Shown in pieces: positions 39,361 to 47,082 of a stretch of 64,000 nt of DNA. The position numbers and the translations under genes were made by a program. The notes under the pieces were generated by a model that was not told where the DNA came from, searched no databases, and saw only the letters and a list, made by a program, of their open reading frames with translations. The DNA is from CAVZTA01 sp963778025 (lineage in GTDB: Bacteria; Chloroflexota; Limnocylindria; Limnocylindrales; CSP1-4): positions 496,001 through 560,000 of the forward strand of contig CAVZTA010000003.1 of the NCBI GenBank assembly GCA_963778025.1, written 5' to 3'. Every line of letters begins with the position of its first letter. The stretch's first letter is position 1.

Positions 39361-40360
39361 ATGGTCCTGGAGCTGGGGCGCGCGCTCGACGGCCGCGACC
39401 CGCTCGATGCGCCGCCCGAGGATGACGCCGAGCTGCTCGACGCGTACTCGCGGGCGGTCAGCGCGGCCGCCGAGCGGCTGATCCCGTCGGTCGCGTCGCT
39501 CCGCGTGACGCGCAACGGCGGCGGCTGGCCGGGCGGCGGCGCGGGCTCGGCCGTCGTCGTGACCGCCGACGGCGTGCTGCTCACGAGCGCGCACGTCGTG
39601 GCGGGCGCGGACCGCGCGACCGCCGTGTTCGTGGACGGCCGCGAGGTACCGGCCAAGGTCGTGGGGCGCGATCCGCTCAGCGACCTCGCGGTCGATCCGC
39701 GCGACCGAGGGCGAGTTCCGCCCAGCGCCGCTGGGCGATGCCGGGCGGCTGAAGGTCGGCCAGCTCGTCATCGCGGTCGGGAACCCGCTCGGGTTCGCCG
39801 GGACGGTGACGGCGGGCGTGGTCTCGGCGCTGGGCCGGTCGATGGCGTCGCGTGACGGGCGGGCCAGCCGGCTGGTCGAGAACGTCATCCAGACGGACGC
39901 GGCGCTCAACCCGGGCAACTCCGGTGGCGCGCTGGCCGACTCACGTGGCCGGGTCGTAGGCATCAACACGGCCGTCGCCGGCGTCGGCCTCGGGCTCGCC
40001 GTCCCGATCGACGCGGGAACGCGGCGCATCGTCACCCAGCTCATCGAGCACGGGCGGATGCGGCGGGCCTACCTGGGCATCGTGGGCGGGCCGCGTCCCC
40101 TGCCGACGGCCGTCGCGGCCTCGCTCTCGCGGCCACGCGGGCTCGAGGTCGTCCAGCTGCTCGACGATTCGCCCGCCGCGCGCGCCGGCATCAGGCCGGG
40201 CGACGTGATCGTCGAGCTCGGCGGTCGGGCGGTCGAGGGCGTCGGCGACCTGCAGCGCATCCTCGACGGCGACCTCGTGGGTCAGCGGGTGCCGGTCCGG
40301 CTTGCGCGCGGCGAGGCGCTCCTGGGAGTGGACGTCCAGCCGGTGGAGCTTCGCGCCTGA
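39361..40360 (+). CDS. HtrA-like S1C serine protease with PDZ domain (second of pair), one frameshift
   Basis: It starts at ATG 39361, 3 nt after its sister gene. Trypsin-like motifs: His in LLTSAHVVAGADRA, Asp in DPLSDLAV and Ser in LNPGNSGGALADSRG. A C-terminal PDZ domain contains GLEVVQLLDDSPAARAGI and RPGDVIVELGGRAVEG. One extra base near 39707 breaks the frame just after the catalytic Asp; corrected length is about 332 residues. It also lacks an export signal. Tandem, translationally linked proteases behind an HxlR regulator suggest an inducible cytoplasmic quality-control or stress function. Confidence 0.85.
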
Positions 40361-40403
40361 GCGGGACGGGGCGAGTCCGGCCTCGAACGCGCTTCCGTGG
40401 CGC

Positions 40404-41237
40404 TCAGCTGCGGGTGAACACGTACTGGTTGCACGCGGAGCCACCCCTGACGGTGGTCAGCACATCGAGGCGAAATCCGCGGTCGCGGCAGAACGCGAAC
40501 ACCGCGGCCGGCGTGGACACCTCGAACGGGTAGCCGCCCGTCCAGTCGACGATGTCACGGAGCGGCGACATGCCGCGCGTGGTGGGCGTCTGCCGCCACA
40601 ACAGGAACGTCTGGTCGAACCTCCCGCGGGCGAGGTTGCCGATCGTCGACCGGCCCTCGAACCAGAGGATCGCGCCCGCAAGGAGCCAGCGGCGGGTCGT
40701 CGCGCCGCCACGGTTGTACGCGTGCTTGATGCGCTGCCACAGCCGGCTCGCCAGCCCCTGATCGTTGTACAGCGCGATGAACAGGCGGCCGTTGGGTGCG
40801 ACGCGACCGGCCGCCAGGTCGAGCGCCGCCCATTGATCACCGGTGTGGTGGAGGACGCCCCACGAGTACACGATGTCGAACTGCCCGAGGCCACCGACGA
40901 AGGACGGGTCGAGGATCGAGCCTTCGGTGATGGTCCAGTCGTCGTCGCCGGGTGCCAGCCGGTCTCGGAGCGCCCTGGCGGTCGCCACCGACGCCGGGTC
41001 GTAGTCGAACGCCGTGACCTTCGCGCCCAGCCGTCGCGCGGCGAGGCTCGACAGCCCGCTGCCGCAGCCGATGTCCAGGAAGGTCCGGCCGTCGAGCCGC
41101 TCGGTCTCGAGCATCGTCGCGAGCTCGCGGGTCGCGAGCTCGATCCGCTCGTCGTCGATCAGCTCCAGGTAGCGCCGCCAGTTCGCGCCGAAGGCGAAGC
41201 GGTCACCCGCCAGGAGCTCACGCCGATGCGCGTTCAC
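40404..41237 (-). CDS. class I SAM-dependent methyltransferase
   Basis: 277 residues from GTG 41237 (NAHRRELLAGDRFAFGANWR follows). The SAM-binding motif I is FLDIGCGSGLSSLAARRLGA, with acidic motif II VTAFDYDPASV and motif IV FDIVYSWGVLHHTGD. The C-terminal part (WTGGYPFEVSTPAAVFAFCR) resembles methyltransferases of the UbiE/COQ5-like superfamily that modify small molecules or sugars. The frame is intact. It is convergent with the protease operon and backed by the repeat-rich intergenic region; no operon partner is present. The substrate cannot be inferred. Confidence 0.85.
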   Translation of the reverse strand: MNAHRRELLAGDRFAFGANWRRYLELIDDERIELATRELATMLETERLDGRTFLDIGCGSGLSSLAARRLGAKVTAFDYDPASVATARALRDRLAPGDDDWTITEGSILDPSFVGGLGQFDIVYSWGVLHHTGDQWAALDLAAGRVAPNGRLFIALYNDQGLASRLWQRIKHAYNRGGATTRRWLLAGAILWFEGRSTIGNLARGRFDQTFLLWRQTPTTRGMSPLRDIVDWTGGYPFEVSTPAAVFAFCRDRGFRLDVLTTVRGGSACNQYVFTRS

Positions 41238-41312
41238 CGCGGCAGGATACGCGGCCGGCGCCGCACCGGCGCCCGCCGCCGATCGCCGCGCCGGTCGGCC
41301 GAGGCGACGGCA

Positions 41313-41810
41313 CGAGCGATCCGGCTGCTCAGATCCACGCCACCCGCTCGCCACGTCGCCCAGGGGGTGCGTGGCGGCGCTCGCGTTCGCTCAGCCGGCG
41401 AGTCGCCCGGCGGCTCAACGAGCGGTCGACCTGGTCGATCGGGCCGCCCAGCGGTTCGCCTGACGGCTGAGGAGGCGATAACCGGTCGCCTGAGCCGCCC
41501 AGCGGTTCGCCTGGCGAACACCCGGGGCTTCGATCGTCCGTTGAGCCGCCCAGCGGCTCGCCGCGTGCCGGTCGTGACATGGGCGCGACCGGCGTGCGTG
41601 ACCAGCATGCTCAGCGCGGACACGAGCGATCCGGCTGCTACGGGCGGCCATCATGGGGCCCGAGGTCGCGCCCGCCCCGGCCCGAGCGATCCGGCTGCTC
41701 GGATCCCACGCCACCCCGCTCGCCACGTCGCCCATGGCTGCGCCACGGGCAGCGTGACCAGCGCGCTCAGCGCGGACACGAGCGATCCGGCTGCTACGGG
41801 CGGCCATCAC
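41313..41810. repeat. interspersed direct repeats with CGAGCGATCCGGCTGCT core
   Basis: The 17-mer core occurs at 41313, 41623, 41683 and 41779. It is part of two larger units: one of about 44 nt at about 41610-41653 and 41767-41810 (core followed by ACGGGCGGCCATCA), the other of about 50-58 nt at 41313-41370 and 41683-41732 (core followed by CACGCCACC and CTCGCCACGTCGCCCA). Confidence 0.8.
41443..41564. repeat. three direct repeats at 51-nt spacing
   Basis: GCCGCCCAGCGGTTCGCCTG occurs at 41443 and 41494, with a variant at 41545 (GGCTCGCC ending). The intervals of 31 nt differ in sequence. A further related half (GCCCGGCGGCTC) lies near 41405. Each unit contains a small GCCGC/GCGGC-type palindrome. 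Confidence 0.7.
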
Positions 41811-41880
41811 GGGCCGGCCGTTCCGGGTGACGATCCGAAGGACGAGCGATCGCTCGCGGCGATCTTGTGGCGGGAGCGAC

Positions 41881-42216
41881 CTAGAAGTCGGGGATCGTCC
41901 GGACCTCGACCTGGAGTCCCGGGCTCTCGGGGACCTGCTTCGCCCAGTCGACCGCCTCGTCGATCGAGTCGGCCTCGATGACGTAGAAGCCGCCGAGCTG
42001 CTCCTTGGTCTCGGCGAACGGACCGTCGTTCACGCCACGCTTGCTGACGATCTTGCCCTCGCGCGACGAGCCCAGTGGCTCGCCGAACACGTGCTTGCCG
42101 GCGTCGCGGAGCCGGCGGCTGAACGCGCCGTGCCGCTCGACGATCGCCAGCCGTTCCTCGCGGGGCAGGGCCTCCTCGGCCGCCTCGTCGCCATGGAGCA
42201 GGAGCAGGAAGCGCAT
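41881..42216 (-). CDS. YCII-related (DGPF) domain protein
   Basis: 111 residues from ATG 42216. It begins MRFLLLLHGDEAAEEALPRE and ends GGFYVIEADSIDEAVDWAKQ, then VEVRTIPDF. The DGPF motif is seen as NDGPFAETKEQLGGF, diagnostic of the YCII-related family often found beside ECF sigma factors. Here it stands alone beside repeats. The ferredoxin-like fold suggests a small enzyme or ligand-binding protein; function is not known. The frame is intact. Confidence 0.85.
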   Translation of the reverse strand: MRFLLLLHGDEAAEEALPREERLAIVERHGAFSRRLRDAGKHVFGEPLGSSREGKIVSKRGVNDGPFAETKEQLGGFYVIEADSIDEAVDWAKQVPESPGLQVEVRTIPDF

Positions 42217-42343
42217 CGGTGGATCCTCCGCCGGATGGATGGACACGAGGTCGACGGACGAGCGCGCCGCGTTTCGACAGTTTCGTGAGCGCCGAGCCGT
42301 GGCGTGGTCCACACTGGGCGACAGGACGCTCGGAGGGACCCTG

Positions 42344-43171
42344 ATGCGTGTGGTGCTGGTGCACGGACGTGCCGCTCAGTTCGACATCCCGGCGACGATG
42401 CGCCGCGACTGGGACGATGCGCTGCGTTTCGGCCTTCAACGTGTCGAGTCCTCGATCAAGGACAAGGACGTCGACGTCGAGCTCGCGTTCTACGGGGACA
42501 TCTGGCGGCCGGACTATCAGCAGCCCCTGCCGGTCATCGAGCCGGCGCTGCCGGACGAAGCCCTGGCCCTCGCCGGGGTCGGAGACCTCTCACTGTGGCT
42601 CGATGAGCACCTGGGCGTCGGCGCGGGCCTCCTCGAGCTGCTGCTGCGGGACCTCGACGATTACTTCACCGAACCCGAGCTCCATCGACTGACGAACGAG
42701 CGACTCGTGTCCGCGATCCGCTCGGGGCTGAAGCCCACCGAACAGGTCGTCGTCATCGGTTTCAGCATGGGCAGCATCGTCGCCTACGACACGCTGCGGG
42801 CGGACGGCACGCTGCCGGTCGCCGCGCTGCTGACGATCGGGTCGCCGCTTGCGATGCCGTCGTTCTACCGGCGGATCGAGGCGACGGCTCCGGCGGGTCT
42901 TCCGCCCTCGAACCGGACGCCGGTGCCGGGCCAGCTCGCCATGTGGGTCAACGTGTGGACGCGCGACGATCCGGCGACGGCCGGACACGTCCAGATGGCG
43001 TCACGGTATCGACCGCTCCCACCCAGCACGGTCGAGGTCCAGGACGTCGAGACCTGGGGTCGGGTCGCGAGTCCGACCGGGCTCACGGCAGCCCACGACG
43101 CGCTCGACTACCTGAGCTCCAGGGTCCTGGCGACGGCGCTCGATACGGCGCTGGCGGTCGTGCGCGGCTGA
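42344..43171 (+). CDS. alpha/beta-hydrolase-like protein
   Basis: 275 residues from ATG 42344, preceded by a CGGAGGGA ribosome site. The fold is suggested by an N-terminal strand with oxyanion motif (MRVVLVHGRA) and the nucleophile elbow VVVIGFSMGSIVAYDTL (GxSxG). A His in the C-terminal region (GHVQMAS or AAHDALDYL) could complete a triad. No signal peptide is present. The sequence resembles uncharacterised lipase/esterase-like proteins acting on small molecules. It is convergent with the tryptophan dioxygenase gene, 7 nt away. Confidence 0.75.
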   Translation: MRVVLVHGRAAQFDIPATMRRDWDDALRFGLQRVESSIKDKDVDVELAFYGDIWRPDYQQPLPVIEPALPDEALALAGVGDLSLWLDEHLGVGAGLLELLLRDLDDYFTEPELHRLTNERLVSAIRSGLKPTEQVVVIGFSMGSIVAYDTLRADGTLPVAALLTIGSPLAMPSFYRRIEATAPAGLPPSNRTPVPGQLAMWVNVWTRDDPATAGHVQMASRYRPLPPSTVEVQDVETWGRVASPTGLTAAHDALDYLSSRVLATALDTALAVVRG

Positions 43172-43178
43172 GGCGCGG

Positions 43179-43967
43179 TCACAGGCGGGAGCGGATCTCC
43201 CACAGGTCCGGGAACACGGGCTGGAACAGTGTCGCGCGGAGGTATTCGACCCCGGCAGAGCCGCCCGTCCCGCGCTTCGTGCCGATCGTGCGCTCGACCA
43301 TCTTCACGTGGCGGTAGCGCCACTCCTGGATCCCCTCGTCGAGGTCCACGAGGCGCTCGCTGACCAGCGCGGCGTCGGCGTCGCGGCCGTAGACGGCGAG
43401 CAGGACATCCTGCACGTCGGCATCGGCCTCGGTCGGCAGGGCGGGGTCCCGCTCCAGCACCGCCGCGGGCACCGGATGGCCCCGCCCGGCGAGATAGCGC
43501 AGGTACGACGACCACACTGACGGCCGACCCTGCGCGGCCACGATCCGGTCGCGTCCCGGGCCCGGCGGATGCGCCCGGACCGCCGACCCGTCGCGCGAGC
43601 CCAGGACCGCCTCGACCTCGCGGAACTGCGCCGACTGGAAGCCGCTCGCCGATTCGAGGCGACCCCGGAAGGACAGGAACTGGAGCGGCGTCATCGTCTC
43701 GAGCACGTCGACCTGGGCGACGAGCGTCTTGAGGATCTTGAGGACGCGGTTGAGCAGGTGCAGCGCGGCGTCGGTGTCGCCCGCCTCGAGCACCCGCTGC
43801 ACCGCCGCGAGCTCGTGGAGGACCTGCTTGAACCACAGCTCGTACACCTGGTGGATGACGATGAACAGGTGCTCGTCGTGCTCGGGCCCATCCGAGCGGG
43901 GTTGCTGCAGCGCCAGGAGCTCGTCGACCATGAGGTACGAGGCGTAGGTGACGGCGCGCTCGGTCAC
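43179..43967 (-). CDS. kynA: tryptophan 2,3-dioxygenase
   Basis: 262 residues from GTG 43967 (TERAVTYASYLMVDELLALQ); a longer start at 44018 is less likely. It has the substrate-pocket motif IHQVYELWFKQVLHEL and the C-terminal heme/substrate loop RHVKMVERTIGTKRGTGGSA, both diagnostic of TDO, which opens the tryptophan indole ring to N-formylkynurenine. FLSFRGRLESASGFQSAQFR is the conserved middle segment. Other kynurenine genes are not adjacent. The frame is intact. It is divergent from threonine synthase with a 340-bp gap holding the SAM riboswitch of the latter. Confidence 0.93.
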   Translation of the reverse strand: MTERAVTYASYLMVDELLALQQPRSDGPEHDEHLFIVIHQVYELWFKQVLHELAAVQRVLEAGDTDAALHLLNRVLKILKTLVAQVDVLETMTPLQFLSFRGRLESASGFQSAQFREVEAVLGSRDGSAVRAHPPGPGRDRIVAAQGRPSVWSSYLRYLAGRGHPVPAAVLERDPALPTEADADVQDVLLAVYGRDADAALVSERLVDLDEGIQEWRYRHVKMVERTIGTKRGTGGSAGVEYLRATLFQPVFPDLWEIRSRL

Positions 43968-44056
43968 GAGGCGATGGTAGGCGCAAGGTCGCGCTTCGGT
44001 GACATCGGTTGACGCCACACCGACGTCACTCCTAGGATGTCAGGACAACTGAAGAG

Positions 44057-44165
44057 CCTTTATCGAGAGTGGCGGAGGGACCGGCCCTGTGAAGCCACGA
44101 CAACCTACCGGCGGCGACGCCGGCAAGGTGCCAAATCCGGGCAGGTGGTACCTGCGAGATAAGGG
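44057..44165 (+). promoter_or_regulatory. SAM-I (S-box) riboswitch
   Basis: All S-box landmarks appear in order: P1 strand CCTTTATCGAGAG, GGCGGAGGGACCGGCCCTG, TGAAGCC, ACAACC, GGCAAGGTGCCAAATCC and the closing P1 strand GATAAGGGG. It lies about 140 nt before ATG 44305 and is followed by a terminator-like hairpin, so SAM binding should end transcription early. Its target is threonine synthase. Confidence 0.94.
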
Positions 44166-44173
44166 GCGTCCCC

Positions 44174-44202
44174 ACGACCCTTCACTCGGCAGGAAGGGTC
44201 GT
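44174..44202 (+). terminator. expression-platform hairpin of the SAM-I riboswitch
   Basis: ACGACCCTTC pairs with GAAGGGTCGT around a 9-nt loop, starting 9 nt after P1 of the aptamer and followed by TCC. The position fits a regulated transcription terminator, although the T run is poor. Confidence 0.7.
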
Positions 44203-44304
44203 TCCGATTCTCGGGACCTCTTCCGCCCCTCCTGGTCCGTCGGCCGCCTCTCGACCAGCCACCGGTGACGCGTCCCGTGAGACGTGCCCGACGAGGAGCC
44301 GACC

Positions 44305-45666
44305 ATGACGACCGAGACGCTGCCGACCGCCCCCGCGACTTCGCGCCCGGCCGGCATGCGCATGGGCGTCGCGGATCCGGCCACGCCCAGCGCGGACGGC
44401 GGCGCGTCCACGCCGTCGCGGATCCTCGGTCTGCGCTGTCGGAACTGTCAGCGGCTCACCGAGCTCGGCCCGTCCTTCGTGTGCAGCGCCTGCTTCGGTC
44501 CGCTCGAGGTCGCCTACGACCTGGCGTCGATCACGCTCGACCGCGCGACGATCGCGAGCCGGCCCGCCGGCATCTGGCGCTACCTCGAGCTCCTGCCCGT
44601 CGAGGCGAAGCCGGCCCGGACGCTCGCCGTCGGGTCCACGCCGCTCGTCGAGTCCGAGGTGCTCGCGGAGCGGCTCGGCGTCGCGCGCCTCCACCTCAAG
44701 GACGACTCCCGGAACCCCACCCTCAGCTTCAAGGACCGGGCGGTGGCACTGGCCACGGCGAAGGCCCTCGACTTCGGGTTCGAGGCGCTCGCCTGCGCGT
44801 CCACCGGCAATCTCGCCGGCGCCACCGCCGCGGCGGCGGCGAAGGCAGGGCTCCCCGCGTACGTGTTCATCCCCGCGGATCTGGAGCCCGAGAAGATCGA
44901 GCACGCGCTCGCCTACGGGGCGACCGTGGTCCCGATCGACGGCACGTACGACGACGTCAACCGCCTGTGCCTCGAGCTGACCGACGAGGAGAACTGGGCC
45001 TTCGTCAACGTGAACCTTCGTCCGTTCTACGCCGAAGGCAGCCGCACCCTCGCGTTCGAGATCGCGGAGGGTCTCGGCTGGCGTGCACCCGATGTCGTCG
45101 TCGCGCCCATCGCGTCCGGGGCGCTGTTCACGAAGCTCGCCCGCGGGTTCAGGGAGCTGGCGACCGTCGGGCTCATCGAGCCGACGCCGATCCGGTTCGT
45201 CGGCGCGCAGGCGGCCGGCTGCTCGCCGGTGGCGACCGCGTGGTCGGGCGGCGCCGAGGACATCACCCCGGTCCAGCGGCCCGACACGATCGTCCGCTCC
45301 CTGGCCATCGGCTCGCCCGCGGACGGGCGGTACGCGCTGGAGCTCGCGCGTGCGAGCGGCGGCAGCGTCGAGGGGGTGAGCGACGAGGACACGGCCCGCG
45401 CCATCCGGACGCTCGCCGCGACCGAGGGCATCTACGTCGAGACCGCCGGTGGCGTGACCTACGCGGCGGCCGAGCAGGCGCGAGCGCGCGGGGTCATCCG
45501 GCCCGACGACGAGGTCGCCGTCCTGCTCACCGGGAACGGCCTCAAGACGCCGGCCGCGCGGACGCACGGCGTGGAGCCCGCTCCCGCGCGCCCCGGTGAG
45601 GGCGGGCTGGCGCCGGTGCTCCCGCCGTCCCTGTCCGCCTTCGAGCGTTGGCTGGCCGATGGCTGA
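44305..45666 (+). CDS. thrC: threonine synthase
   Basis: 453 residues from ATG 44305, chosen because GAGGAG lies just upstream inside the longer GTG 44284 frame. An N-terminal zinc-ribbon-like pair (CRNC, CSAC) precedes the PLP fold. The PLP lysine is in NPTLSFKDRAVALA, with the phosphate/Asn motif ACASTGNLAGATAA and a C-terminal LLTGNGLK. The enzyme turns O-phosphohomoserine into threonine. The SAM-I riboswitch in its leader would cut expression when methionine/SAM is plentiful, placing it at the homoserine branch point. The frame is intact. Confidence 0.93.
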   Translation: MTTETLPTAPATSRPAGMRMGVADPATPSADGGASTPSRILGLRCRNCQRLTELGPSFVCSACFGPLEVAYDLASITLDRATIASRPAGIWRYLELLPVEAKPARTLAVGSTPLVESEVLAERLGVARLHLKDDSRNPTLSFKDRAVALATAKALDFGFEALACASTGNLAGATAAAAAKAGLPAYVFIPADLEPEKIEHALAYGATVVPIDGTYDDVNRLCLELTDEENWAFVNVNLRPFYAEGSRTLAFEIAEGLGWRAPDVVVAPIASGALFTKLARGFRELATVGLIEPTPIRFVGAQAAGCSPVATAWSGGAEDITPVQRPDTIVRSLAIGSPADGRYALELARASGGSVEGVSDEDTARAIRTLAATEGIYVETAGGVTYAAAEQARARGVIRPDDEVAVLLTGNGLKTPAARTHGVEPAPARPGEGGLAPVLPPSLSAFERWLADG

Positions 45667-45693
45667 CCTCCGCTCCGACGCGATGCGAACCAC

Positions 45694-45710
45694 GGGCCGC
45701 TGCAGGTGTC
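45694..45710 (+). repeat. 17-nt leader motif, copy 1
   Basis: GGGCCGCTGCAGGTGTC lies between thrC and the DUF4395 gene, 120 nt before GTG 45831. An identical copy lies before the carbonic anhydrase gene at 46411. Confidence 0.7.
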
Positions 45711-45830
45711 GCCGGCGAGCCTGAGCGTCGGGCGCCGTGCGCCTCGCTCATCGCTCGCGTCGAACCGACGGGCGCCCTGGCCGCCCGTCCTCGTCCCACC
45801 TCTCGCGTTCGCGTCCATCGGAGGTCCTCC

Positions 45831-46353
45831 GTGTCCGCCCCTGTCCCTGCCGCGACGCCCCGCGGCATCGACCCTCGAGGTCAGCGTTTCGGCGCCGGCC
45901 TGTCGGCCATCGCCCTCGGTCTTGCGACCATCCTCGGGCTGACCGTCGCCCCCGCCGCGGTCGTCGTCGTCCCGCTCGTCGGCCTCGCGCTCGGCGTCAG
46001 CTCCGCGCTCGGCACCCGCTACTTCGTGTTCGGCCGCCCGTGGCCGGCCGTCCGGCGGCTGCTCCGCCTCGGACCGCCGACTGGAGCTCGAGCACGAGGT
46101 CCCGCCGCGGTTCGCCCAGGCGATGGGCGCGTCGTTCCTCGCGCTCGCGACACTCGCGTTCCTCATCGGGCTGGCGCCGCTCGGCTGGCTGCTCACCCTC
46201 GCCGTCGCCGGGCTCCAGACCCTCCTCGCGGCGACCGGCTATTGCCTCGGCTGCAAGCTCTACGGCCTGAAGTGGTACGTGCCGGCGCTCTACGACCGGG
46301 TGCTCGGTGTGCCGCCCGCGGTGGAGCGGATCCCGCTCGTCCGCATCCGCTGA
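45831..46353 (+). CDS. DUF4395 membrane protein, one frameshift
   Basis: It starts at GTG 45831 after GGAGG and reads SAPVPAATPRGIDPRGQRFG, then hydrophobic segments (LSAIALGLATILGLTVAPAA, VVVVPLVGLALGVSSALG). An extra base near 46083 shifts the frame; the rest (HEVPPRFAQAMGASFLALA, LGWLLTLAVAGLQTLLAATG, CLGCKLY) ends at 46353. About 173 residues, matching DUF4395 in length and in the C-terminal CLGCKLYG motif. DUF4395 genes often sit beside thioredoxin- or sulphurtransferase-type genes and the Cys pair may be redox active; that link is inference. A carbonic anhydrase gene follows. Confidence 0.82.
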
Positions 46354-46410
46354 GGCGACGATCCGCACGCCGTTCGCGTCGATGGGCCACGTGGCCCGCT
46401 CCGTCGTCGT

Positions 46411-46427
46411 GGGCCGCTGCAGGTGTC
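46411..46427 (+). repeat. 17-nt leader motif, copy 2
   Basis: GGGCCGCTGCAGGTGTC, identical to 45694-45710, lies 61 nt before ATG 46489. It is followed by a small hairpin (GCGGGTCC with GGACCCGC, 46433-46449). Confidence 0.7.
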
Positions 46428-46488
46428 CCGAGCGGGTCCCGGACCCGCGTCGCGTCGACCTGCCCCGCCGACCCAGGAGACACCCGTC

Positions 46489-47004
46489 ATGACCCTCGCC
46501 ACCCGTCCGGCCGTGGGGCCGGAGTTCCAGCGCGCGCTCGCCGAGAACGCGCGCTACGCCGACCAGTTCGATCGCTCCTCCCTGCCGCTGCCGCCGGGCC
46601 GCAAGCTCGCCGTCCTCGCGTGCATGGACGCACGGCTGACCGTCGAGGACGTGCTCGCGCTGCGCACGGGCGACGCCCACATCATCCGGAACGCCGGCGG
46701 CCTTGCGACCGACGACGCGATCCGGTCCCTCGTCATCAGCCAGAACCTCCTGGGCACCGAGGAGGTCATCGTCATCGAGCACACCGGCTGCGGGATGCTC
46801 ACGTTCCAGGACGAGGACGTCCGCCGGAAGCTGGCCCAGGAGACGGGGCAGGACCTCGACATCGCGTTCCTCGCCTTCCCGGAGCTGGAGTCGAACCTGC
46901 GCGAGCAGCTGCGCCGGATCCGCGAGCACCCGTGGCTCAAGGACGTGCCGATCCACGGCGCGATCTACGACGTGGAGTGCGGCCGGCTCACGCCGGTGGA
47001 TTGA
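46489..47004 (+). CDS. beta-class carbonic anhydrase
   Basis: 171 residues from ATG 46489, preceded by AGGAGA. Zinc ligands and the catalytic dyad are visible: the first Cys with Asp-Arg in LAVLACMDARLTVEDVL, and His/Cys in EVIVIEHTGCGMLTF. AHIIRNAGGLATDDAIRSLV is the other family signature. It belongs to the short beta-CA clade that hydrates CO2 to bicarbonate in the cytoplasm. The frame is intact. It shares a 17-nt leader motif with the DUF4395 gene upstream, which may mean common control. Confidence 0.9.
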   Translation: MTLATRPAVGPEFQRALAENARYADQFDRSSLPLPPGRKLAVLACMDARLTVEDVLALRTGDAHIIRNAGGLATDDAIRSLVISQNLLGTEEVIVIEHTGCGMLTFQDEDVRRKLAQETGQDLDIAFLAFPELESNLREQLRRIREHPWLKDVPIHGAIYDVECGRLTPVD

Positions 47005-47082
47005 CGCGCCACCCGAGCAGCGCTCAGCGCGGGCCGTGCGACTCGCTCGCCGGCCCGCGCCGCCCTCCTCTACCCTCGCCCG

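Larger units (their letters stand above)
41238..41880. other. 643-bp intergenic region packed with short repeats
   Basis: No gene is apparent. Several families of direct repeats fill it (see the repeat entries). It lies between the starts of a minus-strand methyltransferase and the stop of a minus-strand YCII-like gene, so at least one promoter should be in its left part. Confidence 0.6.

Noticed and set aside
41443..41564. Three repeats at regular 51-nt spacing, resembling a tiny CRISPR array
   Set aside because: Repeats are only 20 nt, just three copies, the third diverged, no leader or cas gene is present, and other repeat types overlap the same block.
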